DNA from: Cryptomeria japonica
Lineage: Eukaryota; Streptophyta; Pinopsida; Cupressales; Cupressaceae
Assembly (NCBI RefSeq): GCF_030272615.1
Contig: NC_081411.1
Span: forward strand, 38,104,640-38,168,639
Direction of reading: 5' to 3'
DNA: 64,000 bases
The notes under the pieces: generated by a model
Told to the model about the DNA's origin: nothing
The model's input: the letters and a program-made list of their open reading frames with translations, nothing else
Databases searched by the model: none
Position numbers and translations under genes: made by a program
Shown: positions 35,689 through 47,227 of the stretch, piece after piece
Position numbering within the stretch: position 1 is the stretch's first letter
Layout of the letters: each line of letters starts with the position of its first letter

Positions 35689-38600
35689 TTAGGATACTTT
35701 GAAGAGATATGTGTAAAACCTGTGAAGGTGCATGCTATTGATAGGATCCTCCAAAGGTTCACCATCTAAATTTGAGAGTTGATATACATTGGATCCATAG
35801 GCTGCTGTAATGATGTAAGGACCAAGCCAATTTGGTTCGAACTTTCCCTTCTTCTCTCTGTCTTGCTGATTTTTAGGATTCTCCTTGAGAACTAAGTCAC
35901 CCACCTCAAATGTACGAGGCTTAACCTTATGATTGTAGCTGCATTGTTCCTTGACTGAATGATGTGTAGCTCGAGTGACTGTCTTCCTTGATAAAGGAGT
36001 TGAGATAGAATTACTAGCGTGTGGACTACGTAGGCCCATATGCGTGTCACCTAAAGAAGTTTGGGCATCCCTCATAACAAATTCCCTTGAGGAAGCTCCA
36101 TTAAAGGTCCATGATGTATCACCAAAAGGGAATAGATGTATGGAACAAGTGGATGAGTTATGAAGGCTCATGATTATGAAAAGAAGTGAAAGTAAAATGG
36201 CATGATGAAGACATAGGATCAACAAGTATGCTTTTTGGCTTGAAATTATAGAAATTTTGCCCCCAGTTATTTTGATATTAAGGGAGATAAACTCTTGTTC
36301 TTTTTGCTTCATAGGATTTTTATCCTTGACTTTGATTTTTGCGGAGTCCAGTAGCTTTTGATTTTGATTTCAATTAAAGGACTTCTCTTTATTTTTGACT
36401 TTTAGATTTTTCTTTTCAAAGCTTGATTTTTGATCCCCAATGAGTAAGGGATTTTGTAATTCTTGTTGATCCAAGTCTTGAAGTGGAGTGGAAATGGAAT
36501 GAGTGGATGATATGGTAAAGCTATGTGAGTTCTCAAGAGGGCTGGTGATACACTCAATAGATTCTTTGTTGGAACAACTCTTAGGACTATTGATATCAAA
36601 AGATTCTTGCACCACTAGAGGAGATTTGCATTCAGACTTAGTAGCCACAACACTAGGTGGTTCACACCCAATTCCTTGATATTGCAAATTGTTTATAGAT
36701 TGTTCCTGTTGACTGAATGTCTTAGGAGATAGTGGGAGTTGATCAACATGGAATATATAGTCACCACATCCCATGTCTTTAAACTTAAGCTTTTCTTTGA
36801 TCTCTGCTTGTTTTGATGTTGAAGCTTTCAATGATTCTGGATCCACATATACCGAATATGAAACAACTTCTTGATTGATTGGGATTGTTATTTTTGATCT
36901 AGGTCACAGATTATTGCAATATATGAATGGATTTGGGTAAGCTTTGACGGTCACTTGAACTCCATTGTGTGGGAACTTGATACATCGATGATATGTAGAT
37001 GGTACTCCGTTCATCTCATGAATCCAAGGATGTCCTAATAATATATTGTATGTGAGATCCAGGTCTAAGACTTGACAAACCACATCCTTTGTAACTAGCC
37101 CAACTTTGAGAGGTAAGGTGATTATTCCCTTGGATGAGTGCTCTTCATCATCATATGCCTTAATGGTAATTTTGTTTGTAGAATTCATATCCTTTTTAGA
37201 ATATCCCAATTGTTTAATAGTGCTCAATGTACAAATGTTTAGACCTACTCCTCCATCTATCAGGACTCACTTTATTCGATGTTTGTGTATGAAGGCTTCA
37301 ATGTGCAAAGGTGTGTTATTTGGCTGACTTACGGAGGCATCGTTAGCTTCTTTGAATGTAAGGGAGTGTGGAATGGAAAGGTATCCCACCATGGCTTGAA
37401 ACTAGTCCACGTTCAGATCAGTAGGAACATCAGTGTCTCTCAAGATTTTATCAAGAATGGCTTTATGTGCGGGGGATATGCTTAAGAGCTCAAGGATGGA
37501 GATGAGTGCGAGTGTCTTCCCTAACTATTCTACAAGGTCATACTTAGGCTTGGTTGATGAGGAAGCGGTGTTTTCAGCTGGAGCACCTTGCAACATGAAT
37601 TTACCTCGACGAGTTGTGGCAGTACATTCAGAGGTAGGTTTGGAAGAAGATCCAATGCCTTTTAGGACAATCTTGGGTCTTTCGGTAGATTTCTCAGGTT
37701 TTTTGTCCTTGATGATAATGGTAGAGACATAATTGTCCATCGAAATGTGATTGATAGTTGAATCATAGTTATAGGATGCTCTGGTATAGTTGGTTTGATC
37801 ATCTGTGGCTTTAGCTTTTCCCTTGTCATGTTTTGGGAATGGTTCCTTAAACATCTCATGTTCTTGATTGGATGAGTGTCCTTCAATCTCAATGTCACCT
37901 CTATCAGTGAGATCTTGTATGATGTTCTTCAGTCGATGGCAATTTCCTCTCTTGTGTCCCTTGCTTTTATCAAATTCACAATATTCATCATCGTTCCACC
38001 AATTTTATTTAACCTTTGGCTCATATGGAGGTAGATCTGGAATTTTTATTATCTTGTTTACCACTATCTTTTTGAAAACTGACTCAAGTGGTTCTCCCAA
38101 TGGGGTGTACTTCCTTCGTGACTTTGAAGTTGTTTGAGTATTCACTTGATTGTTTGTAGAACTTGATCCAGAAAAAATGATTTTGGGTCGCACTGTATTG
38201 GCATCAACACCATCATCATTGATTGTGTTCTTGTTTTTGTTCCAAAATCTTGGCTTGTCTTTTCCTTTAAAGTCCTCTTTGTTTTCTTTGAATATTTTGA
38301 TGATGCCTTGCTCAATTAGGACCTTCTCTATTGCTAAGCCTTTTTCAATGACGTCCTTGAAGGTGGACAAACAAGCTTTTCTCAGGTCATAACCAATGTC
38401 CTTGTTAACATTCCGGGTGAACATCTCTACCATTTGTTTTTGTGGAATTCCACAAGAGCATCTGCTAGCTAGATTCCTCCATCTTTGTAGAGATGATGAA
38501 AAAGACTCTCCATCTTTTTGCTTGGTGTTGCACAAAGTAGTGACTGATATGTCTATCGCTATGTTGTAGGAGAAATGTTGAATAAATGCCTCTGCTAAGT

Positions 38601-39762
38601 CACCCCATGACTTAATACCAAGTGGAAGTTGGGAGAACCATTCCATAGCTTGATCACCTAGGCTTTGTGGGAATAATCTTATCAAATATGTCTCTTCTGA
38701 AGCTACCTCAACGCAAGCTGTCAAAAACTGTCTTATGTGTTCCTTAGGATCCCCTTTTCCTCTATACTTATCAAACTTAGGTGTCACAAAGTGTGCAGGA
38801 AAAGGAGGCATTGGAATGCTCTTGTCAAATGGATAAGGACATATGTCTCTCATTGTGTATGTTGGCTTCGGTGTATTTATGTCCTCCATTTTCTTTTGTA
38901 AGTCCTTGATTTGTTGCTCCAAATTATTCTTTGGTGGAGACCGACTTCTTGGACCATACTCCATGCCTGAACCACTAGGTGGAGGAGGAGCATGTTGCAT
39001 ATATGGATGATATTGATCATACACATGTTCATATGGAGGAGGTCTATAATGATGTTGCGTATATGTACCACTTGGTATAGAGTCATGGTGAGGAATGGAA
39101 TATCTGCTTTGTCCATGTATACCATACTCTACAGGCATGTCATGTTCTAATGTGTTGGCCCCAAATTTGATGTGGAGTTTCCTTGTGTCCAAATTTTGAG
39201 CATGCCTTTGAATATCCAATTGCCTTGGTAGTTGATCCTTAGCATTAGTATGTGATCAAGCATATTTTTCTGCATAAGACTTCCATAATGGTCTACGAAG
39301 GTGAGTATCATATGCTTGACCATGTGTGTATGGGACCTCGGGTTTTTGAAACAAGGATGATGGTGATTCAGGAACCATATGTGGTCCTCTATTGCCTCCA
39401 CTATTAGGCCTCCTTTGATCCATGTTGGAGTTAGATTGTTGCAAAGGTCGATTTTCCATTATTTGAGACATGTCAAAATCATGAGGGATCTTGGCTCCAC
39501 TATGTGCCATCACTTGTAAGAAATATTGTCTATCTCTCTTCATTATTTTCTCAACCAATCTATTGAAATGGGGATCCATAATGGTGTCTTCCACTTCTAC
39601 TGAATGTACTGAAAAGTTGTCCATATTGTCATTGTGTGTATCATTGTTGTTTATAGTGTCCATGTTCTCAACATTTGGAATGTTTCTATAAGCATCCATG
39701 TCAGGTAATGTGGTATGATCAGAATTGAAAAAGACATCATTGTCATACTCATAGGAACTCAT
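35689..39762 (-). pseudogene. Gypsy gag-protease frame fused to integrase C-terminus, RT absent
   Basis: A single frame of about 1,358 codons from ATG 39762 to the stop at 35689, with several nonsense codons (for example 39256, 38005, 37525, 36904, 36370) but no frameshift seen. Order: acidic N-terminus (39762-39260); retrotransposon gag domain (about 38870-38370: KFDKYRGKGDPKEHIRQFL, YLIRLFPQSLGDQAMEWFSQ); basic linker; aspartic-protease-like VLIDGGVGLNICTLS (about 37260) with LDLTYNILLGHPWIHEM; a Ser-rich spacer (36846-36400); and an integrase C-terminal GPY/F module (RTFEVGDLVLKENP, GKFEPNWLGPYIITAAYG, HLHRFY) at about 35910-35700. Reverse transcriptase, RNase H and the integrase catalytic core are absent, so the element would need enzymes in trans. 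Confidence 0.88.
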
Positions 39763-41399
39763 GTTTACAGACTCTTAAACCTCTTTAGTTTCTCTCCTAT
39801 ATTTTTGGCAACGGGTTTCAACCATGAACTTTTTCTTGACCAAGATGTTTGAGACTAGATGAAAATGGAAAGAGTATGGAAGACCAAGAGTTGGATGGAA
39901 TGTAAATGAATCTAAAGTGTACTTGCAATGTCCAAAGTGTAAGACCAAATATGTATGTAGTAGAGTAGGTGTGGCTTCCAAAGAGATGATAGTTTCTCTT
40001 GATGAGGTAAGTTGACCTTGACTCTAAGTAAGACCAAATGAGACCCAAAGGTGATAGACCTTGATGAGGGACCACTTAGCAAAATATTGTTGTATGTAGT
40101 GTGTTGACAAAGTATGATGAGGACAAGCAAGTGACCTTTTGACTTAAGTTTAGACAAATGTGAATGTAATGTAAGGTGTAAAGCAATGATGGACTTTGTG
40201 AGATCCAAAGATAGGTTGAATGCTTGATGAAAACCTGAAGAGATAGCTTAGGAAGTTCAAGAATTCTGAAACTAATTGCTCTTGTTTGTTGGACTGTAAA
40301 TTTTTCCAATTTGTGAAGTTGTTTGTTGTGACCAAATCTGAATGTTTGACTATTTTTCGTGACAAGAGGACACAATGTTGACGAGGACTCAATGTTTGCA
40401 AGTGTTTAGACTCAAAATGACTCCAAGAAAAGTATGTTGTTTGAAGTAAAATTGTTTTGCATACACTTGAAGACACAAAAGACACGATGTTTTGTTGTTT
40501 GGTCTTGAATGTTTAATTGTTCAAAATAAGACAAACACAATTCTTATGGTTGGCTAGGACAATAGTTGTTGATCCCACATGGAGTTTCCCCCGAGGCTAC
40601 ACTATTCAGAGTGGATACTTAGATGCTTGACCCCACTGGCTCCACCTTCGGCACTCACTTCTCATGGCAGCCAAGCATCAGTCCCCATGAAAACTCCCCG
40701 TGGCGAACTTTGTATCTCTACTAATAACTATATATGTGTGGCTCGCTACAAGAGGTTTGACCTCCTGCCCCAACAACTAGAAGGATTTTGGCTTCTAAAG
40801 TAAAAAGGTGCTAGTAAGGGCATCCATTCGTGTGGTCATACATGTGGCACTTTCAACTCTGTAAATACAGAAGGCTCCCAACCAGTAGGGGTTACGCCCT
40901 ACAACTGATCAAACAAATTTGATCAAACGGATTTATGGGGAGACATAGTGTCGATATGAACTAATCAACACATGTTATCCATAGTTTTCACCATGAATAC
41001 AGTTATTTATAGTGGTTTGGAAGATGATAGCTTTTCTTTTGCTACCACTTGAGTCATTCTCTCCTCACTAGTAGTCCTAATGACCACACGGGGAGATAGG
41101 CCCTCTAAAGATGAAACAAAAAGAGCCTATTGCTCAAGACACAAAAGACAATGGTTCAATTTTAGTGCACCAATTGAAGTGTTTGCTAGTCTATGAGAAC
41201 AAGGCACACAGTGAAGATCAAAAACCCTTGCTAAGGCCCTGCAACAAAGATCTATTAGTAGTTTGGATTATTTCAAATGATCACCCCTTCCTCCAAGCAC
41301 AGAAGTTAGGTAAATTTTAGATCCAAAAGACTTTGTGAAATAGGGACCTTCAACAATGCATTTTGTTGACCAATTCAGAGATCTAATTCATCATAAAAA
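39763..41399. other. Gypsy 5' leader, structured part
   Basis: Untranslated leader between primer site and gag. A GC-richer block at about 40570-40790 (GAGTTTCCCCCGAGGC, CCCCACTGGCTCCACC, CTCCCCGTGGCG) stands out and may be a packaging or translation element. Short frames here have no recognisable content. Confidence 0.5.
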
Positions 41400-42260
41400 A
41401 ATACCACCTGTAAAATTACAAGAGATTTCCAAAAATGTAAGAAAATCCAAAAAATTTGATAATTTTCTTCAAAAATTTATTTTTTATGAAAAATCATAAA
41501 AATTCATATAAAATGCAAAATCAGTCCAAAACATGTGAAATTTGTTTTGGAAAGTCCTGATGGTCTTGCAAACCTGCATAAAAAAATTTCTGCAACAAAT
41601 CCTAGCAATTTGTGAGATATGAGTAAAATAATGCAAAACCCTAATTTTCAAAGATCTAATTTTTGGGGATTGATTTTGCATAAAATTTAAAATCACAAAT
41701 CACAAATCCTATGTATAATTCTAAGAGATTTCTAAAAATGTAAGAAAATCCAAAAAATTCGCTAATTTGCTCTCAAAATTAATTTTTTATGAAAACTCAT
41801 AAAAGTTCATATAAAATGAAAATTTGATCCAAAAAATATGAAATTTTTATTGAATCCTTCTGATAATTATCTTGACCTGCAAAACAAATTTGATGCAAAA
41901 ATTCGAAGTCGTTTGTGAAATCTGATCAAAATAAGGAAAAACCCTAATTTTTAAAGATCCAACTTTTAGGGAAATATTTTGCATCAAAATTAAAATAAAA
42001 AAGAACAGATCCTGTGTATAATTATGAGAGATTTCCAAAAATGTAAAAAAATCCAAAAAATTCACTCATTTGCTCTCAAAATTAATTTTTTATGAAAATT
42101 CATAAAAAATTCATAGAAAATTAAAATATGCTCCAATAGATCTGAGTTTTTCTTTGCGAGCTCTTGATACTGTCTTCAACCTACCAAAACAATTTGGTGC
42201 AAAATTTCTAAGCTATTTGTGAGATATAATCAAATATCTCCAAGATCTTGATTTTGTGTC
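41400..42260. repeat. 303-bp tandem repeat in Gypsy leader, three copies
   Basis: AGAGATTTC(C/T)(A/T)AAAATGTAA recurs at 41421, 41724 and 42027, an exact 303-bp period. Internal words such as AAAACCCTAATTTT and the Gly/Ala-less ATTAATTTTTTATGAAAA are also repeated. The copies are clearly diverged. Confidence 0.9.
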
Positions 42261-42364
42261 CAAAACCCTAACTGCACAAGGTTATTCTCCAAATTGTTTT
42301 ACAAAACAGCAATATAGGTTTAGAAAAATCTGCAAAAAATACAGATGTAACAAAAATCCATGTC

Positions 42365-42379
42365 CCATGGGGCGTGCCA
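42365..42379 (-). other. Primer-binding site of Gypsy element
   Basis: Minus-strand TGGCACGCCCCATGG, 3 nt inside the 5' LTR end. The matching tRNA was not determined. Confidence 0.7.
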
Positions 42380-42382
42380 AAA

Positions 42383-43194
42383 TGTTTATGGTGAAAATGG
42401 ATAACAACAATGTTGAAAGACTAAATGAATTCAACCACAAAACCCTAGCCTAACAATCAAGAAAGATCCACCATAACATATGAAGATTAACTAAGACAAT
42501 GCAAATCAAATGAAATCATAAAGATTATACCATGAAATGTCCAATAGGGTTTTGGATCTCCATTCTTCCTATCTCCATTAATCTTGCTTGATATATTTGC
42601 TCTCAGATTTTATGTGTGCACAAGAGCTCAACAAAGAACGGAAATGTGGTTGCAAGTAGGATCGCATATGAAAGTGCAAAGTGTAGTTGGGGCTGAATGC
42701 ATAGTGAGGGTAATCAATTGATTAGGATGCATAGATTGATTAGGGTTGATAATGAAGGAAGTATCCTCTTATATAGAAGACACTATATGAAATGGAGGGA
42801 TAAGATTGAGAGGTGTAAAAAGAGGTCGGCTATGATTTGAGGGTAGGTAAAGAAAATAATTAAATAATGAAAGGAGTAGGTAGTGTAGGAATTAAGAGAT
42901 GAATGACATGTGTCATGGGTAGAAAAGGTTAATGAATTAATTAAATAAATAAAGATTTATTTAATTAATAGAAGAAGTGGGATCAATTAAATAAATAAGA
43001 TATTTATTTAATTTAGGAAAAGTACAATTTAAATAAATAAATGTATTTATTTAAATGAGAAATAAGGCTAGAAGAGGATAAATGAATTAATTAAATAAAT
43101 AAAGATTTATTTAATTAATAGATGAATTAGGCTAAAATAATTAAATAAATAAAACTATTTATTTAATTACACTGGACAATTTTAGGTGTCTACA
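42383..43194 (-). repeat. 5' LTR of Gypsy element
   Basis: 812 bp, partner of 31613-32424, followed by the ATTAA duplication at 43195-43199. Confidence 0.95.
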
Positions 43195-43199
43195 ATTAA

Positions 43200-44060
43200 T
43201 AATTATTCTCCAACAAGACCAAGACAACCTTCTTTTGTAAATTAGTTAGGATGGTATGATGGTTGGCAACAACCTATGCCCTATTATCCACCATGGTCTA
43301 ATCAACTTGCATCCCAACCATGGCAACAACCTTAGCAATCACAACCACTATACCCTTAGTATCCCTGACAATTTCCACCTTATCCTATACCTCCTATGGT
43401 TCATCCATATAAGCAACAACAACAACTTCTTCCGCGTCCTCCAAATAATCAATTTCCTCAACCTAGACAACGACCACTATCCACGTCAATGCCAACACAG
43501 CCAAATCCCAATCCCAACAATAAGGCAACACAACCTGTGTATAATAACAAGGTGGAAAGATATCCTACTTATCCAATCAATGTAGTGGAACTTGAAGGAG
43601 TACAATTAAGATCAGGGAAAATCCTCCAAGACCCTACCATCATAGAAGTAAATGATGAACCTGAGGAGGAGCTTAAAAAAGAACCACCATTTCTTGACCG
43701 ATTTACTTCAAAACCTAAACAAAAGGAGGTACCAAAAATAAAATTTGATTTTGTAAATGAACTTTTTAGTGTTAACATCAAGATTCCTTTGTTGCTGGCC
43801 ATAAAGGATATTCCCATGTAGAAGAAGATTGTTCATGAGTTATGTGGAAGGAAAAATAAGAAGAAGGAAGACCCAAAGACTATCCAAGTTATCGGGCAAC
43901 TAGAAGACCTTATGCTTGGGAACTTGACCATTTAAAAATATTTAGATCCAGGGAGTCCTGTCATCAAGGTAAGTATTGGTAAGGTCACTATTCCCAATAC
44001 ACTTGTGATTTGGGTGCTGCAATCAATGTAATGACAAATGAGACACTTTATGTCATATTT
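43200..44060 (+). pseudogene. Gypsy gag C-terminus and protease fragment
   Basis: Gln/Pro-rich gag tail (WQQPMPYYPPW; YKQQQQLLPRPP) leads into VELEGVQLRSGKIL, a linker motif common before protease in Tat/Athila-type Gypsy elements. EEPEEELKKEPPF-like acidic sequence and the protease segment VIKVSIGKVTIPN follow, then, after a one-base frameshift, DLGAAINVM (about 44005), the D-[LST]-G active-site region. Stop codons at 43819 and 43934. The fragment begins at the ATTAA junction and ends at the hAT sequence. It is on the opposite strand from the neighbouring Gypsy elements, so it is a separate insertion. Confidence 0.75.
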
Positions 44061-44189
44061 TATCATGGTTGATATAAATGTGATTTGGGCATTTTGTTGT
44101 AAATCACTCTATGTCACATGCTATATATAGGAAATATGCTTCTTTGTAGTTGCTTAGATGTGTAGAAACACGTTTTGGTTCCAATTTTA

Positions 44190-45236
44190 TCATGGTTGAT
44201 AGAATTGTGAAGTTAAAATAAGCATTAAGACAAATGGTGATGTCCACTAAATGGGAGAGATGGAGAGATAGAGCAAGTACCAATAGCCAAGCATGTGATG
44301 AAATTTCTGATCTCATAATTGGTAGTGGATCATCTTTATTTTGGCAATATGCAAGTGACCTTCTAACACTTACATGGCCCATTCTTGAAGTCCTTCATCT
44401 TTTTGATAATGATAAACCATGCATGGGAGATGTATTTGAGAAACTAGATCAAATGAGGGAGAGACTACAAGATATATTTACTATTGGGGCACCATCATTT
44501 AATCAAGAAACAAAGGATATTGTTTGGGAGTACAATTTACAAAGATGGAAGATGCTTCATAGTCCTCTTCATTATGTTGGATATCTACTTAATCCAAAAT
44601 GGTTTCACAAAAAACCATGGTTGGATGATGACGTTTCTACTAGATGGCAAACATATATGGATAGAGTTTATCCAAATAGAGAAGACCATACTATAATTAA
44701 AGAGGAACTATCAAAATATATTGATGGAGTAGATAATTGTTCCCATTGAGATGTTCCATTTGATTAATTGAATATGGAACCCAAGGTATTTTGGGAGAAC
44801 TATGGAACAAAACACCACATCTAAGAGATACCGCAATTCATGTGTTGTCTCAGGTAAATATTTGCATATTTAGTCATATAATAATTGAATAAATAATTCA
44901 TTTTGTTGTTCATTTATTTAAAAATGTTAATTTTAAATATTATCTATTTTGATTTTACATAAACAGGTCTCTAGTGCTTCTGCATGCAAAAGAAATTGGA
45001 GTGAGTATGCTTTCATCCATTCTATGAAGCGTAATAGGCTAGGTAGCAAAAAGGCGGAAGATCTTGTGTATGTACATTCAAATCTTCTTCTTTTATCTCG
45101 AGCTTCCACTGATTATAAATCAAGGCCTCATAAGATGTGGGACTATAGTGATTCAATGGATGATGGGACTGATGAGTTGCCAATAGAAGTCCTTGAAGAT
45201 AATGTAGAGGAAAGCTTACTTGTAGTTGAAATGTAG
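44190..45236 (+). pseudogene. hAT transposase, C-terminal half
   Basis: The 44234-44749 frame contains WPILEVLHLFDNDKPCMGDV, ERLQDIF and LHSPLHYVGYLLNPKWF, typical of the RNase H-like region of plant hAT/DUF659 proteins. After a stop (44747) and a frameshift near 44812, HLRDTAIHVLSQ ends at 44853 with a GT donor. The next exon starts at 44967 after ACATAAACAG with VSSASACKRNWSEYAFIHS and KRNRLGSKKAEDLVYVHSNL, the hAT C-terminal dimerisation region. The N-terminal BED zinc finger and the first catalytic Asp are missing, and no terminal inverted repeats were identified. The protein would normally cut and paste a hAT element; this copy is dead. Confidence 0.82.
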
Positions 45237-45535
45237 AAAGTTGAAACAACCAAAAACACTTGTTCAACTTCAAACTTATGATGATATATTTTGATATTTT
45301 AATTATGTAATTGCAAACATTATGATATATGTATTTTTGTTTTCTAGCTAAAATTCATTTTAAATTATGTAGAAGTGATCTATAATGTTCTTGATCCTTA
45401 TTTTGATTATGTTTTGTATTTTACAAACAAATATATATATAGCCACGTTTCTTGCACACAACCTTAAAATATTGTGTTTCTCATCACGTTGCCATTTCCA
45501 TATCGTTTCTTGTTTCTCGTTTCTGACAACATAGG
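45237..45535. other. Intergenic, nothing identified
   Basis: AT-rich sequence between the hAT fragment and the SDR pseudogene. Confidence 0.5.
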
Positions 45536-46470
45536 TTTGGAGGCAGTGTAGAATTTTGGACTAGCTCCTCCTACCATACTCCCAACACTAGATGTAGACT
45601 GTGAAGGTTTTAGAAAACAACAATTTCATTTCAGATAACAATACAACAGTGACGACTGTATAGGAGAAAACAAAACCTTCTCCAGAGAGCAGCTGCAACC
45701 TCACCCGTAGACATCTTCTGCAGCTAGAAAATACCTTGGAATAAGAGCTTTAGAAGAGCTGGTTTTATAGCGGAGATGTAACAATAACAGATCTTCCTTG
45801 AAGTAAAACAAATGTCAAAGAACGTTAGGAGAATCTAAAGGGACAAAAGGTACAAACACGTCAAATCTTCGTTAAGGGTATTCAAGGTACTCGTACAAAC
45901 ACGTTAAAGCCAATTAAGAGGATCTGAAGTATTGTAGGTTACAGGTAGAAATACACCAAAATTATATGACTAAGAAAATTGAAACGTTGCTAATCAGGAC
46001 AAGATATAAATAAATGGTTTCTAAATTAAAATATATATGTAATCATGAAATTTCGTTCTTCATGAATGTCGCAAGGTCAAGCCCTAAATGTGATACAGTG
46101 TTTGACCAACATTTACTACAAGAATGTGGACCTAACAAGCCAAATCAGGTAATGGCGAATAACCTATGTAGCCTGTCTATCATGTACAATCGTTTCTGCA
46201 AGCGGCCACATGGCAAGCTAGCATATTCTGCCGTTCCCTGCCCACTACAAGCTACTTACAAGTGCTGCCTACAAGAAAACAACGCAACGCAATTAATCTA
46301 ATAGTAACAGTTAATAATATGTTTCGAATATATAATGATTTCTTCAACCGTGGATTACAGACAAATGTACTGAAGGCCTTCTTTTATACAAGAGAAAGAA
46401 TATTGATGATCTCAATGATTGATCATAGCTATATGGTATGGATTACTACAACCAATAAACGTTAGGGGAA
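45536..46470 (-). pseudogene. SDR pseudogene: promoter, exon 1 and a scrap of exon 2
   Basis: Minus strand, 5' to 3': upstream region (46470-45770), a TATAAAA box (45769-45763), exon 1 of 38 nt (45714-45677: MSTGEVAAALWR then a split codon and GT donor), intron 1 start, and, after a deletion, a 53-bp piece of exon 2 (45588-45536). That piece reads SMVGGASPKFYTASK, matching MVGGATPYSYNA at the active site of the SDR gene at 56678. Exon 1 has the same length and splice phase as in that gene. It is homologous to 49081-50050, so this is one of three related SDR loci. The coding body is lost. Confidence 0.82.
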
Positions 46471-46948
46471 GAGCATTAGTGGGTATAGTTAATTTTATTT
46501 ATGTTAAGTTCTTAAATAATATATCAGATTTTTATAAAAAAAATATTGTCTTTATATGAGACATAAGTGTTTATAGCTATTGTTTTGGCTTCTTAGTAGT
46601 TATGATAAACATTGTGGTATTTGTTATGGATGTTATGGATGCAAGGGTCAATAAGTGGTCATTTTGAGTTGACATCCAATATATATTTCGTATTGCCTTG
46701 TTAACCATTCACTTTGAAAACCTCAAAATTTGCACAATTTATCGAATATTTATGCACAAATGCCCCAATAATCATGCAATATTGGTAGCAATAAACTTGC
46801 ACAATTGGTCTAATTACTAACTCTTTTTCCAACTACTCATATGCCAATAGATAACTATTAACCCACTACATGATTTTTTAGTGAGCTTTTAATTAACAAA
46901 ATCCAATAAATGTTAATTAGAAAATAGATGGTAATTGGACCTCTTCCC
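46471..46948. other. Intergenic, nothing identified
   Basis: AT-rich; no domain or structured repeat seen. Confidence 0.5.
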
Positions 46949-47101
46949 TTATCTTCCCCCACACAAATACTCTTTAAACATTGAAATATGTTGCACATGC
47001 AATTTATATATTTCTTCTAAAAAATCTTCCATTTTAAGTTTCCACATCTCATAGTGAGTAGGATTGAATTTCTTAATATTTGTGTGATAAGTAGAAGCCA
47101 T
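46949..47101 (-). pseudogene. Copia gag N-terminal fragment
   Basis: MASTYHTNIKKFNPTHYEMW then KLKMEDFLEEIYK matches the first ~50 residues of Copia gag (UBN2 region; the F-G-X-N-[FY]-X-X-W-K-X-X-M pattern), truncated by a stop at 46949. It lies about 110 bp downstream of a primer site and LTR edge on the same strand. Confidence 0.7.
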
Positions 47102-47213
47102 GTATTTCAATCCTTTTCTCAAATCTACAAAATCACACAAAAAAGGCTCACACTGCAACATAAGACCTTCAATTATTAAAGATAACGACACTCCACTCTC
47201 TATAGAACCATTG

Positions 47214-47225
47214 GCTCTTATACCA
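47214..47225 (-). other. Primer-binding-like site of Copia fragment
   Basis: Minus-strand TGGTATAAGAGC next to a TGTT/AACA LTR edge at 47228. Confidence 0.65.
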
Positions 47226-47227
47226 AA

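Larger units (their letters stand above)
31613..43194 (-). mobile_element. Complete-structure, non-autonomous Ty3/Gypsy retrotransposon
   Basis: Two 812-bp LTRs (31613-32424 and 42383-43194) bounded by TGTAGACACC...CATAAACA. They differ at about 21 positions with no net length change (roughly 2.6%). The 5-bp ATTAA flanks both sides (31608-31612, 43195-43199). On the minus strand the primer site TGGCACGCCCCATGG (42379-42365) follows the right LTR, and a purine tract precedes the left LTR (32425-32440). Inside are a 2.6-kb leader, one long gag-protease frame fused to an integrase C-terminus, and, antisense near the 3' LTR, a plant-mobile-domain gene. RT, RNase H and the integrase core are missing. 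Confidence 0.93.

Noticed and set aside
39775-40485. Several overlapping minus-strand frames in the Gypsy leader
   Set aside because: Leader sequence upstream of gag; mutually overlapping, no domain.
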